Positions 16,252 through 27,250 of a stretch of 64,000 nt of DNA are shown here, one piece after another. Origin of the DNA: Bordetella avium (GTDB lineage: Bacteria; Pseudomonadota; Gammaproteobacteria; Burkholderiales; Burkholderiaceae_B); the NCBI RefSeq assembly GCF_034424645.1, contig NZ_CP139969.1:62001-126000 (forward strand), read 5' to 3'. Position 1 is the first letter of the stretch. Each line of letters begins with the position of its first letter. A program made the position numbers and the translations under genes. A model generated the notes under the pieces. That model was not told the origin of the DNA and did no database searches. It saw nothing but the letters and a program-made list of their open reading frames with translations.

Positions 16252-17859
16252 TTAGAGAGTGTCTCCGAAGACCTTGCCGCCATGCTCGCGCATCGCATGG
16301 AATTTCACTTCCGGATACAGTTCTTCTGCCACGCGCAATTGCGCCGACGACCCTATCAGAAATGCCGCAGCATCGACGACATCATAGGCGATATGGGCGG
16401 CATTGGCATCCATGAACTTGCGCAGCGCTTTGGGGTTTTCGGAGGTGATCCAGCGCGCCATCGTGTAGCGCGATGGTAGCATCCGCGCCTCCACGCCATA
16501 TTCGGTTTTGAGCCGGTGCGCGACGACTTCAAATTGCAGTTGGCCCACGGCGCCCAGCAACAGGGAGCCGCCAGCCACTTCGGGACGAAAGACCTGGATG
16601 GCGCCCTCTTCCCCCAGTTGGGTCAGGCCCACACGCAGTTGTTTCGTGCGCAGAGGGTCTTTCACTTCGACGGCCTGGAACAGTTCCGGCGCGAAAAAGG
16701 GCAATCCGGTGAAACGCAGCGATTCGCCTTCGGTCAGCACGTCGCCCAATTGCAGTACGCCGTGGTTGGGAATGCCGATCACATCGCCGGCGTAGGCTTC
16801 ATCGAGCAACTCGCGGCGTTGCGATAGGAAGGACACGACGTTGTTAGGCCGCATTTCCTTGTTGGTGCGGGCGACCTTCAGGCGCATGCCGCGCTCAAAG
16901 CGGCCGGAGCTGACGCGCACAAAGGCCACGCGGTCGCGGTGGGCCGGGTCCATATTGGCCTGCACCTTAAAGACCACGCCAGTGAACTTGGGCTCTTCCG
17001 GTTTGACCTCGCGCTCCAGCGCCTGGCGGGCGCCAGGTTGCGGCGCCAGATCGACCAGGGCGTCCAGCACTTCCTGCACGCCGAAGTTGTTGATGGCCGA
17101 GCCGAAAAAGACCGGTGTTTGCTTGCCCGCGAGGAAGGCCGCATGGTCAAAGGCCGGCGCGGCTTCGTTAATCAGTTCGATTTCGCCGCTGGCCTGCTCG
17201 AAAGCCTGGCCGAAGCGTTCGGCGATTTGCGGATTGGACAGGCCGTCGATGAACTCGTCGTCGTCGTTGCGGCGCTCTTGGCCGGGGCGGAACAAGCGCA
17301 TGCGATCACGGCGGATATCAAACACGCCGCCGAAAGACTTGCCCATGCCGACCGGCCATGAGAACGGCACGGCGTCCATGCCCAGGTGCGATTCGATTTC
17401 CGAAAGCAGCTCCAGCGGCTCGCGGACTTCGCGGTCCATCTTGTTGATGAAGGTGATGATGGGCGTGTTGCGCGCGCGGCAGACCTGCAGCAGGCGGATG
17501 GTCTGGGGCTCTACACCATTGGCCGCATCGATCACCATGAGCGCGGCGTCCACCGCCGTCAGCACACGGTAAGTGTCTTCGGAGAAGTCCTGGTGGCCCG
17601 GGGTGTCCAGCAAGTTGATGACGCAATCGCGGTATTCCATTTGCATGACCGAAGAGGCCACGGAAATGCCGCGCTGCTTTTCGATTTCCATCCAGTCGGA
17701 GGAGGCGTGGCGCGAGGCTTTACGCGCCTTCACGCTGCCGGCGATCTGAATGGCGCCTGCGAACAGCAGCAGTTTTTCCGTCAGCGTGGTCTTGCCCGCG
17801 TCAGGGTGGGAAATGATGGCGAAGGTGCGTCGCCGGGCAACTTCTTGAAGAATGGTCAT
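16252..17859 (-). CDS. prfC: Peptide chain release factor 3
   Basis: 535-residue translational GTPase that recycles RF1/RF2 from the ribosome after termination. G1 (ISHPDAGKTT, about 16-25), G2 region (QRGISVASS), G3 (DTPGHQDF, about 85-92) and G4 (NKMD, about 140) are present. They are followed by the EF-G-like domains II and III (ending YTMARWITSENPKALRKF...). Length fits RF3 (about 530). It starts 25 nt after the LysE gene on the same strand. Confidence 0.96.
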   Translation of the reverse strand: MTILQEVARRRTFAIISHPDAGKTTLTEKLLLFAGAIQIAGSVKARKASRHASSDWMEIEKQRGISVASSVMQMEYRDCVINLLDTPGHQDFSEDTYRVLTAVDAALMVIDAANGVEPQTIRLLQVCRARNTPIITFINKMDREVREPLELLSEIESHLGMDAVPFSWPVGMGKSFGGVFDIRRDRMRLFRPGQERRNDDDEFIDGLSNPQIAERFGQAFEQASGEIELINEAAPAFDHAAFLAGKQTPVFFGSAINNFGVQEVLDALVDLAPQPGARQALEREVKPEEPKFTGVVFKVQANMDPAHRDRVAFVRVSSGRFERGMRLKVARTNKEMRPNNVVSFLSQRRELLDEAYAGDVIGIPNHGVLQLGDVLTEGESLRFTGLPFFAPELFQAVEVKDPLRTKQLRVGLTQLGEEGAIQVFRPEVAGGSLLLGAVGQLQFEVVAHRLKTEYGVEARMLPSRYTMARWITSENPKALRKFMDANAAHIAYDVVDAAAFLIGSSAQLRVAEELYPEVKFHAMREHGGKVFGDTL

Positions 17860-17884
17860 GACAGGTTGCGGATGAAGTTCGCGA

Positions 17885-18514
17885 TCAGCTGTGACGGCGG
17901 AAGGTCGCCAGGAAAACGCCGGCGATGATGAAAAGCGAACCGAACACGCGGTTCATCCACCGAATGTGGTGGGCGCTGCGCAGCATGCGCAGCACCTTGG
18001 CCGCCAGCAGGGTGTAAAAGCCCATTGCGACGAGGTCGGTAAAGGCCAGCGTGCCGGCCAGCGCCAGGTACTGCGCGGTCAGGGCTTGCGTCGGGTCAAC
18101 GAACTGCGGCACCACCGCCAGCAGGAAGACGGTGCCTTTGGGGTTCATCGTGTTGATCAGGAAACCGCGCATGACGAGTTCGCGGATGGAGGCCCGCTCC
18201 GGATTGCCGGTGTCGACGGCCACGGGGGCGGCGTCGGTGCGGATTTGACGCAGGCCCAGGTAGATCAGATAGGCCACGCCCAGATACTTGACCACCATGA
18301 AGGCCAGTTCAGACGTTGCCAGCACCGCTCCCAGGCCCACGGCCACAATCAGGAACTGAAACAGAATGCCCAGGATAAGGCCGGCCGTATTCCAGTAGCC
18401 GCGGCGAAAGCCGTATTTCAGCCCGGACGACATGGCCGAAATGGCGCCCGCGCCGGGCGAAAAGGAAATGGCCCAGGAGGCAAGGAAGAAGGTCAACCAA
18501 ACCGAGAGCGTCAT
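17885..18514 (-). CDS. LysE/RhtB-family exporter
   Basis: 209 residues, six predicted membrane segments. The LysE family start (WLTFFLASWAISFSPGAGAISAMSSGLKYGFRRG) and the conserved MNPKGTVFLLAVVPQFV block are visible. Family members export amino acids or homoserine-like compounds across the inner membrane; the substrate is not predictable here. It lies between rhlE (21 nt upstream) and prfC. Confidence 0.9.
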   Translation of the reverse strand: MTLSVWLTFFLASWAISFSPGAGAISAMSSGLKYGFRRGYWNTAGLILGILFQFLIVAVGLGAVLATSELAFMVVKYLGVAYLIYLGLRQIRTDAAPVAVDTGNPERASIRELVMRGFLINTMNPKGTVFLLAVVPQFVDPTQALTAQYLALAGTLAFTDLVAMGFYTLLAAKVLRMLRSAHHIRWMNRVFGSLFIIAGVFLATFRRHS

Positions 18515-18535
18515 GATGAGGTTTCCTGAGACGGT

Positions 18536-19969
<1,434 letters not shown>

Positions 19970-20227
19970 AAACAACTCCAGCGGCAGCCTGTCGCTCAAG
20001 TTGAGAGACTCCAATCCAGGCGGACGAACGGGGAGGAAACGGGATATGCCAGGCGTATGCCCGGCAGGGCGGCAACGCGCCTTGTGACGTGTGTTGATTG
20101 GCAATGCACACAGCGATGGATTGTAACCGATGCGTTCTGCGCCGCTAAACCAAGCTGTAACGGACGCGATACATTTGCTTTGCCGGTCAATGCTGTAATG
20201 CAAAGCTTGTCATTTTGGAGTTGTGCA

Positions 20228-20842
20228 ATGAGATCAATGCGTCTGTTTGGCGGGACGTGGCTGCTATTTCTTGCCGCCCTGCTCTCGGGTTGCGGTTACA
20301 ACAACATGCAGGCGGCCGATGAGCAGGTCAACGCGGCCTGGTCGGAGGTATTGAACCAATATCAGCGGCGGGCAGACCTCGTGCCGCAATTGGTCAAGGT
20401 TGCGGACGCTTACATGACCCATGAGCGCGATGTGCTCACGCAGGTTACCGAGGCGCGCAGCCGGGTGGGCAGCCTGCAAATCACCGCCGGGGAGCTTCAG
20501 GACCCTGCCGCGATGCAGCGCTTTCAGGCGGCGCAGTCTGCGCTGACCGCTTCTTTGTCGCGTTTGATCGCGGTGTCCGAGAATTATCCCCAGCTCAAGG
20601 CTGACGGCATCTTCCGCGATTTGCAGACGCAGCTCGAAGGCACCGAGAACCGCATCGCGGTCGCGCGGGGCCGCTATGTGCAGTCGGTGCAGGCCTATAA
20701 CGTGTTGGTGCGGCAGTTTCCCGGCGTCATCACGGCCAAGATCTTCGGCTATGCGCCCAAGGCCAATTTCGGGGTCGAGAACGAAGCCGCCATTTCCAAG
20801 CCGCCTGAAGTGCGTTTCAGCAATGACGCGCGCAAACCGTAA
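20228..20842 (+). CDS. LemA-family lipoprotein
   Basis: 204 residues from the ATG at 20228. A lipoprotein signal (LFLAALLSGCGYNN) with lipobox Cys at residue 22 is followed by the helical LemA domain (AWSEVLNQYQRRADLVPQLVKVADAYM; later AYNVLVRQFPGVITAKIFGY). LemA proteins are common partners of TPM-domain proteins, as here. Function at the cell envelope is poorly known. Its last 20 nt overlap the start of the TPM gene in another frame, implying coupled translation. Confidence 0.88.
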   Translation: MRSMRLFGGTWLLFLAALLSGCGYNNMQAADEQVNAAWSEVLNQYQRRADLVPQLVKVADAYMTHERDVLTQVTEARSRVGSLQITAGELQDPAAMQRFQAAQSALTASLSRLIAVSENYPQLKADGIFRDLQTQLEGTENRIAVARGRYVQSVQAYNVLVRQFPGVITAKIFGYAPKANFGVENEAAISKPPEVRFSNDARKP

Positions 20843-21674
20843 TCTCTGGCTCGCGGCGCTTGCGCTCCTAAGCCTGGTATGGGGGCTGGCCTGGGCGGAT
20901 GTGCCGGTGCCCGCCCTGACTGCGCGGGTGGTGGATCAGACTGCCACATTGAGCCCTGAGCAGCGTCAGGCGCTGGAAACGCAGCTGGCGGCTCTGGAGG
21001 CGCGCAAGGGCGTTCAGCTTGCCGTGCTTATTGTGCCGACCACCGGTTCCGACACAATCGAACAGTTCGCCACCCGTGTCTATGACCAATGGAAGCTGGG
21101 GCGTCAGAAAGTCGATGACGGCGTGCTGTTCGTGGTGGCCAAGGACGACCGCACCTTGCGTTTTGAAGTGGGCTATGGCCTGGAGGGCGCCGTGCCCGAT
21201 GTCATGGCTGGCCGCATCATTCGTGAACAGGTTGTGCCGCATTTCAAGCAGCATGATTACGCCGGCGGCATCGGCGCGGGCGTGAACGCGCTCATCGGCC
21301 TGATCGATGGTGAGTCCCTCCCTGCGCCAGCCGCCCGAGAGGCTGACAACGGCGATACCCATGCCAGCGGACCGCCGGGCGAAGCGCTCGGTTTGCTGGT
21401 TGTGGCGGCGCTGGCGCCGCCCATCCTGAGTGCGGTCTTGGGGGGGGTGGCGATCGGCTATATAAGCGGCAGCATCCTGTGGGGGCTGCTGGCCGCTTTG
21501 CTCGCGTGGGTGCTGAGTTTCGTGCTTGGCGTCACCGGCCTGAAAAAAGCCCTGATGCGTGGCGGGTTTCGTGGCGGTGGCGGCAGAGGTGGCGGTGGTT
21601 TTGGCGGAGGCGGCGGTGGTTTTCGTGGAGGCGGCGGCCGCAGCGGCGGAGGGGGGGCCTCCGGCCGCTGGTAG
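20823..21674 (+). CDS. TPM-domain membrane protein (YgcG family)
   Basis: 283 residues from the ATG at 20823. A signal peptide (LWLAALALLSLVWGLAWA) leads to a TPM domain (ARVVDQTATLSPEQRQALE ... LRFEVGYGLEGAVPDVMAGRIIREQ). Two close hydrophobic segments around residues 185-240 follow, then a Gly-rich tail (RGGGGRGGGGFGGGG...) ending in SGRW. TPM proteins are named for photosystem II repair homologues; bacterial roles are unclear. It pairs with LemA, and convergent oppDF begins 5 nt past its stop. Confidence 0.88.
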   Translation: MTRANRNLWLAALALLSLVWGLAWADVPVPALTARVVDQTATLSPEQRQALETQLAALEARKGVQLAVLIVPTTGSDTIEQFATRVYDQWKLGRQKVDDGVLFVVAKDDRTLRFEVGYGLEGAVPDVMAGRIIREQVVPHFKQHDYAGGIGAGVNALIGLIDGESLPAPAAREADNGDTHASGPPGEALGLLVVAALAPPILSAVLGGVAIGYISGSILWGLLAALLAWVLSFVLGVTGLKKALMRGGFRGGGGRGGGGFGGGGGGFRGGGGRSGGGGASGRW

Positions 21675-21679
21675 GCGTC

Positions 21680-23410
21680 TTAGCTTGTCATCTCCAGGCC
21701 CTCGCGCGACATGGAAGCCAGTTTGGGCATAAGGCCTAGCAGATGGTCGCTGTAGTCGTGTTGGGGGTCTGTGAACAGTGCCTCGGTTTCGGCGACTTCC
21801 AGCAGTTCGCCATGCCGCATGACACCCACGCGATCGCACATCTGGCGGATGACCGGCAGATCGTGGCTGATGAACAGCATGGTCAGCCGCAGCTGTTCCT
21901 GCAAGTCTTTCAGCAAGTTGAGAATCTGCGCCTGAATCGAGACGTCCAGCGCCGAGGTGGGTTCGTCGCAAATCAGAAAGCGCGGCCGTGTGGCCAGGGC
22001 CCGGGCGATACAGATGCGCTGGCGCTGCCCGCCCGAGAACTCGTGCGGAAAGCGTTGCGCGGCCTGGGGGCCTAACCCGACGACATCGAGCAGATCTGCC
22101 ACGATGCCGCGCGCCTGGCTTTCGCTATCGGCGAGCCGGTGAAAGCGGATGGGTTCGGCCACGATGTCCAGCACCCTCATGCGCGGATTGAGCGACGAGT
22201 ACGGGTCCTGGAACACCATCTGAATCTGTCGGCGGAAAGGGTTGCGCGTTTTCTCGTCTTTGATGGCGGTCAGGTCGCGGCCGTTAAACCATACTGAGCC
22301 GGACGTGGGTTGATACAGGTTGGAGATCAGGCGCGCGACTGTGGATTTGCCCGATCCGGATTCGCCGACCAGACCAAACACCTCACCCTCGCGGATGGAG
22401 AGGTTGACGTTCTTGACTGCATCCAGCTCGCGCCGGTTGCGCTTGAGGAGCGCCTGCCGCAGCACAAAACGCATACCAAGATCGCGGACCTCCACCAAGG
22501 GCGCGCCTTCGGCGACCTGCCCGAAGTCGCGCCGCTGGCCCAGCCAGTGCGTGGACAGATCCAGCGTGGTCGAAGGCTTGCGGACATCCTCGATATAGGT
22601 CACCAGAGGAAAGCGCCGCAGTTTGATGTCGGGTCTGGGCACGGCAGAAATGAGGCTGCGCGTGTAAGGGTGATCCGGGTCGCTGAGTATCTTGTTGGTG
22701 GGCCCCTCCTCCACCAGCTTGCCGCGGTACAGCACCGCCACCCGGTCGGTGATGTCGGCGATCACCCCCATGTCGTGGGTGATGATGATCATGCCGACCT
22801 GACGCTCTTTGCAGAGTTGGCGCAGCAAATCGAGGATCTGCGCCTGAATGGATACATCCAGCGCGGTGGTGGGTTCGTCGGCGATGATGACTTCCGGCTC
22901 GCAGCACAGCGCCAGCGCGATGACCACGCGCTGGCGCATGCCGCCGGAGAACTGATGGGGATATTGTTTGACGCGCAGCTCGGGTTGGTCGATGCCGACC
23001 TGCTTGAGCATGTCAATGGCCCGTTTGGCGCCTTCCGAGGCGGATACGCCGAGGTGGACCTGCATGGTTTCGACCAACTGGCTTTCAACGGTTTGCAGCG
23101 GGTCTAGCGAGGTGAGCGGGTCTTGAAAAATCATGCCGATGCGGCGTCCGCGTACTTTGCGCAGCTCTTGCTTGGACAAGGCATCGATGCGCTGTCCCTC
23201 GAGGCTGATCTCGCCGCCGGCCAGGCGGCCCGGTGCTTCCAGCAGGCCGATGACCGCATTGCCTATCGTGGATTTTCCGGCGCCGGACTCCCCCACTACG
23301 CCAAGAATTTCGCCTTTTTCGAGGGCGAGCGACACATCGTCGATGGCGACCATGGTGCCACGCCGGCTGGGAAACTCGATACGGATTCGGTCGATATTGA
23401 GCAGTGCCAT
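21680..23410 (-). CDS. Fused oligopeptide ABC transporter ATPase (DppD-DppF / GsiA type)
   Basis: 576 residues with two complete ATPase cassettes in one chain. First: Walker A GESGAGKST, signature SGGMRQR, Walker B IIADEPTTALD. Second (from about residue 300): GESGSGKST, SGGQRQR, ICDEPTSALD. Oligopeptide-family C-terminal extensions follow each (for example VEEGPTNKILSDPDHPYTRSLISAVP). It energises peptide uptake through the two permeases upstream. The ATG at 23410 is 9 nt from the preceding permease stop. Confidence 0.93.
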   Translation of the reverse strand: MALLNIDRIRIEFPSRRGTMVAIDDVSLALEKGEILGVVGESGAGKSTIGNAVIGLLEAPGRLAGGEISLEGQRIDALSKQELRKVRGRRIGMIFQDPLTSLDPLQTVESQLVETMQVHLGVSASEGAKRAIDMLKQVGIDQPELRVKQYPHQFSGGMRQRVVIALALCCEPEVIIADEPTTALDVSIQAQILDLLRQLCKERQVGMIIITHDMGVIADITDRVAVLYRGKLVEEGPTNKILSDPDHPYTRSLISAVPRPDIKLRRFPLVTYIEDVRKPSTTLDLSTHWLGQRRDFGQVAEGAPLVEVRDLGMRFVLRQALLKRNRRELDAVKNVNLSIREGEVFGLVGESGSGKSTVARLISNLYQPTSGSVWFNGRDLTAIKDEKTRNPFRRQIQMVFQDPYSSLNPRMRVLDIVAEPIRFHRLADSESQARGIVADLLDVVGLGPQAAQRFPHEFSGGQRQRICIARALATRPRFLICDEPTSALDVSIQAQILNLLKDLQEQLRLTMLFISHDLPVIRQMCDRVGVMRHGELLEVAETEALFTDPQHDYSDHLLGLMPKLASMSREGLEMTS

Positions 23411-23419
23411 GTTGCTACC

Positions 23420-24346
23420 TCAGCGCAGCTTGGGGTTGAGCGCGTCGCGCAGCCAGTCGCCCAGCAGATTGACCGAGAGCACCAGCGCAATCAGCGCGAT
23501 GCCGGGGAAGATGGAGATCCACCACATGCCGGAAAACAGATAGCTGTTGCCGATGCGGATCAGCGTGCCCAGCGAAGGCATGGTGGACGGCACACCCACG
23601 CCAAGAAAGGAGAGCGTGGCTTCCGTGATGATGGCGATGGCCAGGTGAATGGTTGCAATGACCAAGACCGGCCCCATCACATTGGGCAGAATGTGACGCC
23701 GCAGAATCGTGAACGGACCGATGCCGATCAGTTTGGCTGCCTGCACATACTCCTTGTTGCGTTCGACCAGGGTTGAACCGCGTACGGTGCGTGCGTACTG
23801 CACCCAGCCCGAGATGCCGATAGCGAAGATGAGCACGTACAGCGCGAGTTGATCGTGCAGGTCGCGCGGCAAGAGGCCGCGCGCCACGCCGTCGATCAGG
23901 AGTGCGACGAGAATGGTCGGGAAAGACAGTTGCACATCGGCGATGCGCATGATGATGCTGTCTACCCTGCCTCCCGCATAGCCGCTGATCAGGCCCAGCG
24001 AGACGCCTAGCACCATGGAGAACAGCACTGACGCGAAGCCCACCAGCAGGGATACCCGTGCGCCATACAGAATGGCCGACAGGATATCGCGGCCCTGGTC
24101 GTCAGTGCCGAGCAGAAAGTCGCGTGAACCCTCCTCGCTCCAGGAGGGCGGGGTATTGGCGTCCATGATGTTCAGCGACGCCAGGTCAAAGGGGTTGTGG
24201 GGAGCGATCAATGGGGCGAACAAGGCGCCCAGCATGATGGCCAGCGTGATGGCTGCCGAGATCATGGCCCCTGGCGAATGCTTGAAGCTATGCCAGAGGT
24301 CGCTGTCGGCGGCACGGGAAAAAAGCGGTGCGATACGGGCGATCAT
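23420..24346 (-). CDS. Oligopeptide ABC transporter permease (DppC/OppC type)
   Basis: 308 residues from the ATG at 24346 (MIARIAPLFSRAADSDLWHSF). N-terminal OppC segment, then LLGTDDQGRDILSAILYGARVSLLVGFASV, the signature of DppC-like permeases. Six membrane spans and an EAA loop (YVQAAKLIGIGPFTILRRHILPNV). The 3' partner of the DppB-like gene, with an 8-nt gap between them. The open frame to 24520 overlaps the DppB gene and is rejected. Confidence 0.92.
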   Translation of the reverse strand: MIARIAPLFSRAADSDLWHSFKHSPGAMISAAITLAIMLGALFAPLIAPHNPFDLASLNIMDANTPPSWSEEGSRDFLLGTDDQGRDILSAILYGARVSLLVGFASVLFSMVLGVSLGLISGYAGGRVDSIIMRIADVQLSFPTILVALLIDGVARGLLPRDLHDQLALYVLIFAIGISGWVQYARTVRGSTLVERNKEYVQAAKLIGIGPFTILRRHILPNVMGPVLVIATIHLAIAIITEATLSFLGVGVPSTMPSLGTLIRIGNSYLFSGMWWISIFPGIALIALVLSVNLLGDWLRDALNPKLR

Positions 24347-24354
24347 CGGACTTC

Positions 24355-25326
24355 CTATTTGCTCTGCACGCGCAGGCGCGGATCGACCGCGAAGTACAGC
24401 AGATCGACAACCAGATTGATGACAACGAAGATGAAGGCGATCAGGATGAGATAGGCCGCCATCACGGGGATATCCACCATGCTGATGGACTGAATGAACA
24501 GCAGGCCCATGCCGGGCCACTGAAACACGGTTTCGGTGATGATGGCGAAGGCAATGATGGAGCCGACCTGTAGGCCAGTGATCGTGATGACTGGCACCAG
24601 GGTGTTTTTCAGCGCGTGGCGGAAATTGATCAGGCGTTCAGGCAGGCCTCTGGCGCGCGCGAACTTGATGAAATCGGTGCGCATGACCTCCAGCATTTCG
24701 GCGCGCACAAGGCGCATGATGAGCGTCATCTGGAACAGCGCCAGCGTGATCGCCGGCATGATGAGCGCAGCCAGACCTGAGGTGGTCAGCAGGCCGGTTG
24801 TCCACCAGCCGAGATTGAGCACTTCGCCTCGCCCGAAACTGGGCAGCCAGCGCAGCTGCACGCCAAATACCAGAATCAGCAGTATGCCGATCAAGAACGT
24901 CGGCAGGGAGATGCCAGCCAGCGACACCGCCATAAAAGTCTTGGACAGAATGCCGTGACGCCGCAGCGCCGTGTAAATGCCCATGGGAATGCCCAGCACC
25001 AGCGCCATCAGCGCCGATACGAAGGACAGTTCCAGCGTGGCGGGAAGGCGTTCTTCAAGCAGGTCGGATACCGGACGCCGATGCCGGTAAGAAATGCCGA
25101 AATCGCCGCGGGCGGCATTGCCAACGAAGCGCCCGAATTGCAATAGGAAGGGATCGTTTAGGCCGAGGTCGGTGCGCAACTGTTCGCGCTGTTGCGGCGT
25201 GGTGTCCTGGCCGACCATGCTGGCGATGGGATCGCCAACATAGCGAAACATGGCGAAGGCAATCAGGGCGACCGTCAGCATAACGATGATCGACTGAAAG
25301 AGGCGCCGCGTAATGAAACCAAGCAT
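24355..25326 (-). CDS. Oligopeptide ABC transporter permease (DppB/OppB type)
   Basis: 323 residues. MLGFITRRLFQSIIVMLTVALIAFAMFRYVGDPI is the DppB N-terminus. Six membrane spans follow, and the EAA loop reads FIKFARARGLPERLINFRHALKNTLVPVI. It forms the inner-membrane channel with the DppC-like permease. The 82-nt gap upstream contains a GGGCGGGCC/GGCCCGCCC inverted repeat (near 25373-25392), which may tune expression after the binding-protein gene. Confidence 0.92.
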   Translation of the reverse strand: MLGFITRRLFQSIIVMLTVALIAFAMFRYVGDPIASMVGQDTTPQQREQLRTDLGLNDPFLLQFGRFVGNAARGDFGISYRHRRPVSDLLEERLPATLELSFVSALMALVLGIPMGIYTALRRHGILSKTFMAVSLAGISLPTFLIGILLILVFGVQLRWLPSFGRGEVLNLGWWTTGLLTTSGLAALIMPAITLALFQMTLIMRLVRAEMLEVMRTDFIKFARARGLPERLINFRHALKNTLVPVITITGLQVGSIIAFAIITETVFQWPGMGLLFIQSISMVDIPVMAAYLILIAFIFVVINLVVDLLYFAVDPRLRVQSK

Positions 25327-25408
25327 GATGGTGGGGCCCTGGAAAAGTGGCTGCGGGAGGGACTGTCCCCAGGGCGGGCCGCTGGCCCGCCCGCTTACGG
25401 CTGTAGCC

Positions 25409-27013
25409 TCAGGGCATCACGACATTGCGCAGATCGAGCACGTCGTCGGCGCGTTGGATCACCTTGATGTTGTCTTTCACTCCCCATGACATCGGTTGCT
25501 GGTGCAGCGGCAGATAGCCGTGTTCCTTGCGTACGATCTCGAAGGCTTCCTTGATCATGGCGTTACGTTTGGCCTGGTCGGTTTCCACGCCGATTTTGGT
25601 GGTGAGCTCATCGACACGCGGGTTGCAATAGCCCCCCAGGTTGAACTGGCCGCTGGCAGTCTTGGCGTCGCGGCAGGCGGCAAGGTTGAGCAGCGCGTTA
25701 TGCGCATCCGTCGAGCTGGGCGTCCAGCCCAGCATATACATGCTGGTGTCATTGCCGGCCTGCAGCAAAATCTTGCCGAAGTACTTGGATTTGGATTGTG
25801 CTTGCAGATTGACTTTGATGCCGACGCGAGCCAGCATGCCGGCGACGGCCTGGCAGATTTTTTCGTCATTCACGTAGCGGTCGTTGGGGCAGTCCAGCGT
25901 AACGGTGAAGCCCTTGGGATAGCCCGCTTCGGCCAGCAGTTTCTTGGCGCGCTCGACGTCGGGCTTGGTGGGTGCGCCGTAAGCGTCGTCATAGCCATTG
26001 ATGGGTTCGGCGATGAGCGAGCCCAGCGGTTTGGCCGCGCCGCGCATGATCTTGTCGTTAATCGCCTTGGTGTCCACGGCCAGCACGACGGCTTCGCGCA
26101 CGCGCGGATCTTTGAAGGGGTTTTTGCCCTTCACATCCGAGTAAAGCAATTCGTCACGAGCCTGGTCCATGCCGATAAAGACGGTGCGCGCCTCGGGGGC
26201 GGACAGCGGCTTCACGCCCTTGGCGTCTTCCAGGCGTTTCCAGTCCTGAACGGGAACCGGCTGCACGATATCCATCTCGCCGGAAATCAGCGCGGCGACC
26301 CGGGTGGCTTCCTGCGTGATGGGTTGGAAGATGACCTCATCGACATTGGTCTTGACGCCCTTGTCCCAATAACCGTCAAAGCGCTTGAGCACGGTCTTCA
26401 CATCGGGTTGGCGCTCGGTCAGGATGAAAGGCCCGGTGCCGTTGGCGTTCAGGTTGGCATAGTTGCCCTGGTTGTCGCCTTTGACGTTGGTCGCTTCAGT
26501 GGTTTTGTTTTTCTCCGCCCAGGCCTTGCTCATGATGTAGAGGAAGGTCCATTCGCGCACCAGAATGGGATTGGGCGTGGGGGTGGTGACCTCGATGGTG
26601 TAATCGTCGATTTTCTTGATGTCGCTGGCCTTGGCGCCGTAGCCTTTCATGTCGGAGCCGGGTGTCAGGCTGCGCTTCCAGGAGAAAATGACGTCGTCGG
26701 CCGTGAAGGGCGAGCCATCATGAAATTTCACGCCCTGGCGCAGCTTGAAAATCCATTTCGTGGGTTCCGGGTTGGACCAGCTTTCCGCCAGGCGCGGAAC
26801 CAGTTTCAGATCCCCGTCATAGCCCGCCAGGGTTTCGTAGATATTGCCCTGGAAACCCAGCGTGAAGGTCTCGTTCAGCGACATCGGGTCCATCGAGGTG
26901 GCGTCGCCCTGATAGGCCCAGCGCAGGGTTTTGGCTTGCGCCACACTGCTCAATGCCGCGGCGCCCAGCGCCAATGCCAATGCAGAAAGCTTCAATGCAG
27001 ATTTGATACGCAT
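25409..27013 (-). CDS. Oligopeptide-binding periplasmic protein (DppA/SBP_bac_5)
   Basis: 534 residues. A signal peptide (MRIKSALKLSALALALGAAALSSVAQA) precedes a type-5 extracellular solute-binding protein (TLRWAYQGDATSMDPMS, FKLRQGVKFHDGSPFTADDVIFSWKR). It delivers peptides, or nickel- or glutathione-like ligands, to the permeases. It is the first gene of the operon; a sigma-70-like promoter lies about 210 nt upstream. The ligand cannot be deduced; in GsiA-type systems it is glutathione. Confidence 0.92.
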   Translation of the reverse strand: MRIKSALKLSALALALGAAALSSVAQAKTLRWAYQGDATSMDPMSLNETFTLGFQGNIYETLAGYDGDLKLVPRLAESWSNPEPTKWIFKLRQGVKFHDGSPFTADDVIFSWKRSLTPGSDMKGYGAKASDIKKIDDYTIEVTTPTPNPILVREWTFLYIMSKAWAEKNKTTEATNVKGDNQGNYANLNANGTGPFILTERQPDVKTVLKRFDGYWDKGVKTNVDEVIFQPITQEATRVAALISGEMDIVQPVPVQDWKRLEDAKGVKPLSAPEARTVFIGMDQARDELLYSDVKGKNPFKDPRVREAVVLAVDTKAINDKIMRGAAKPLGSLIAEPINGYDDAYGAPTKPDVERAKKLLAEAGYPKGFTVTLDCPNDRYVNDEKICQAVAGMLARVGIKVNLQAQSKSKYFGKILLQAGNDTSMYMLGWTPSSTDAHNALLNLAACRDAKTASGQFNLGGYCNPRVDELTTKIGVETDQAKRNAMIKEAFEIVRKEHGYLPLHQQPMSWGVKDNIKVIQRADDVLDLRNVVMP

Positions 27014-27059
27014 AGCCCATTTACTCCGTGTATTGCGCAGCGCGCGACAGTGGCAGGGG

Positions 27060-27082
27060 CCGGCCGCGTGTGATGCGGCCGG
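27060..27082 (-). promoter_or_regulatory. Hairpin in the 5' untranslated region of the peptide importer
   Basis: CCGGCCGC (27060-27067) and GCGGCCGG (27075-27082) form an 8-bp GC stem with a 7-nt loop in the untranslated leader of the binding-protein gene. There is no T run, so it is more likely a folding or stability element than a terminator. Role not known. Confidence 0.4.
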
Positions 27083-27222
27083 GTAAGGCGTAGAGATCAG
27101 GAGATGGAAGCGCTGGCGCGAGACCCGGCAGGCATGCCGGTGCGACGGGTGAAGAACTTCACGATGGACCTGCCCCTTGTGTATTGGCGTCGGTACAAGT
27201 CCGCGCCTCTTGGTAGGGGCAT

Positions 27223-27250
27223 CTTATAGATGCGTTTGTTTAAGCGTCAA
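27223..27250 (-). promoter_or_regulatory. Sigma-70-type promoter of the peptide importer operon
   Basis: Minus strand TTGACG (27250-27245), a 16-nt spacer, then TATAAG (27228-27223). This is close to the -35/-10 consensus and unusually AT-rich for the window. It points to the binding-protein gene starting at 27013 and gives a leader of about 200 nt. It overlaps the last bases of the DUF3482 gene. Confidence 0.6.

Noticed and set aside
21560..21674. Tandem GGC/GGT-rich repeats that might be a DNA repeat element
   Set aside because: They are in frame and encode the Gly-rich tail common to TPM proteins.
25496..27073. 525-codon plus-strand open frame
   Set aside because: Antisense to the oligopeptide-binding protein gene, which has a clear signal peptide and family motifs.
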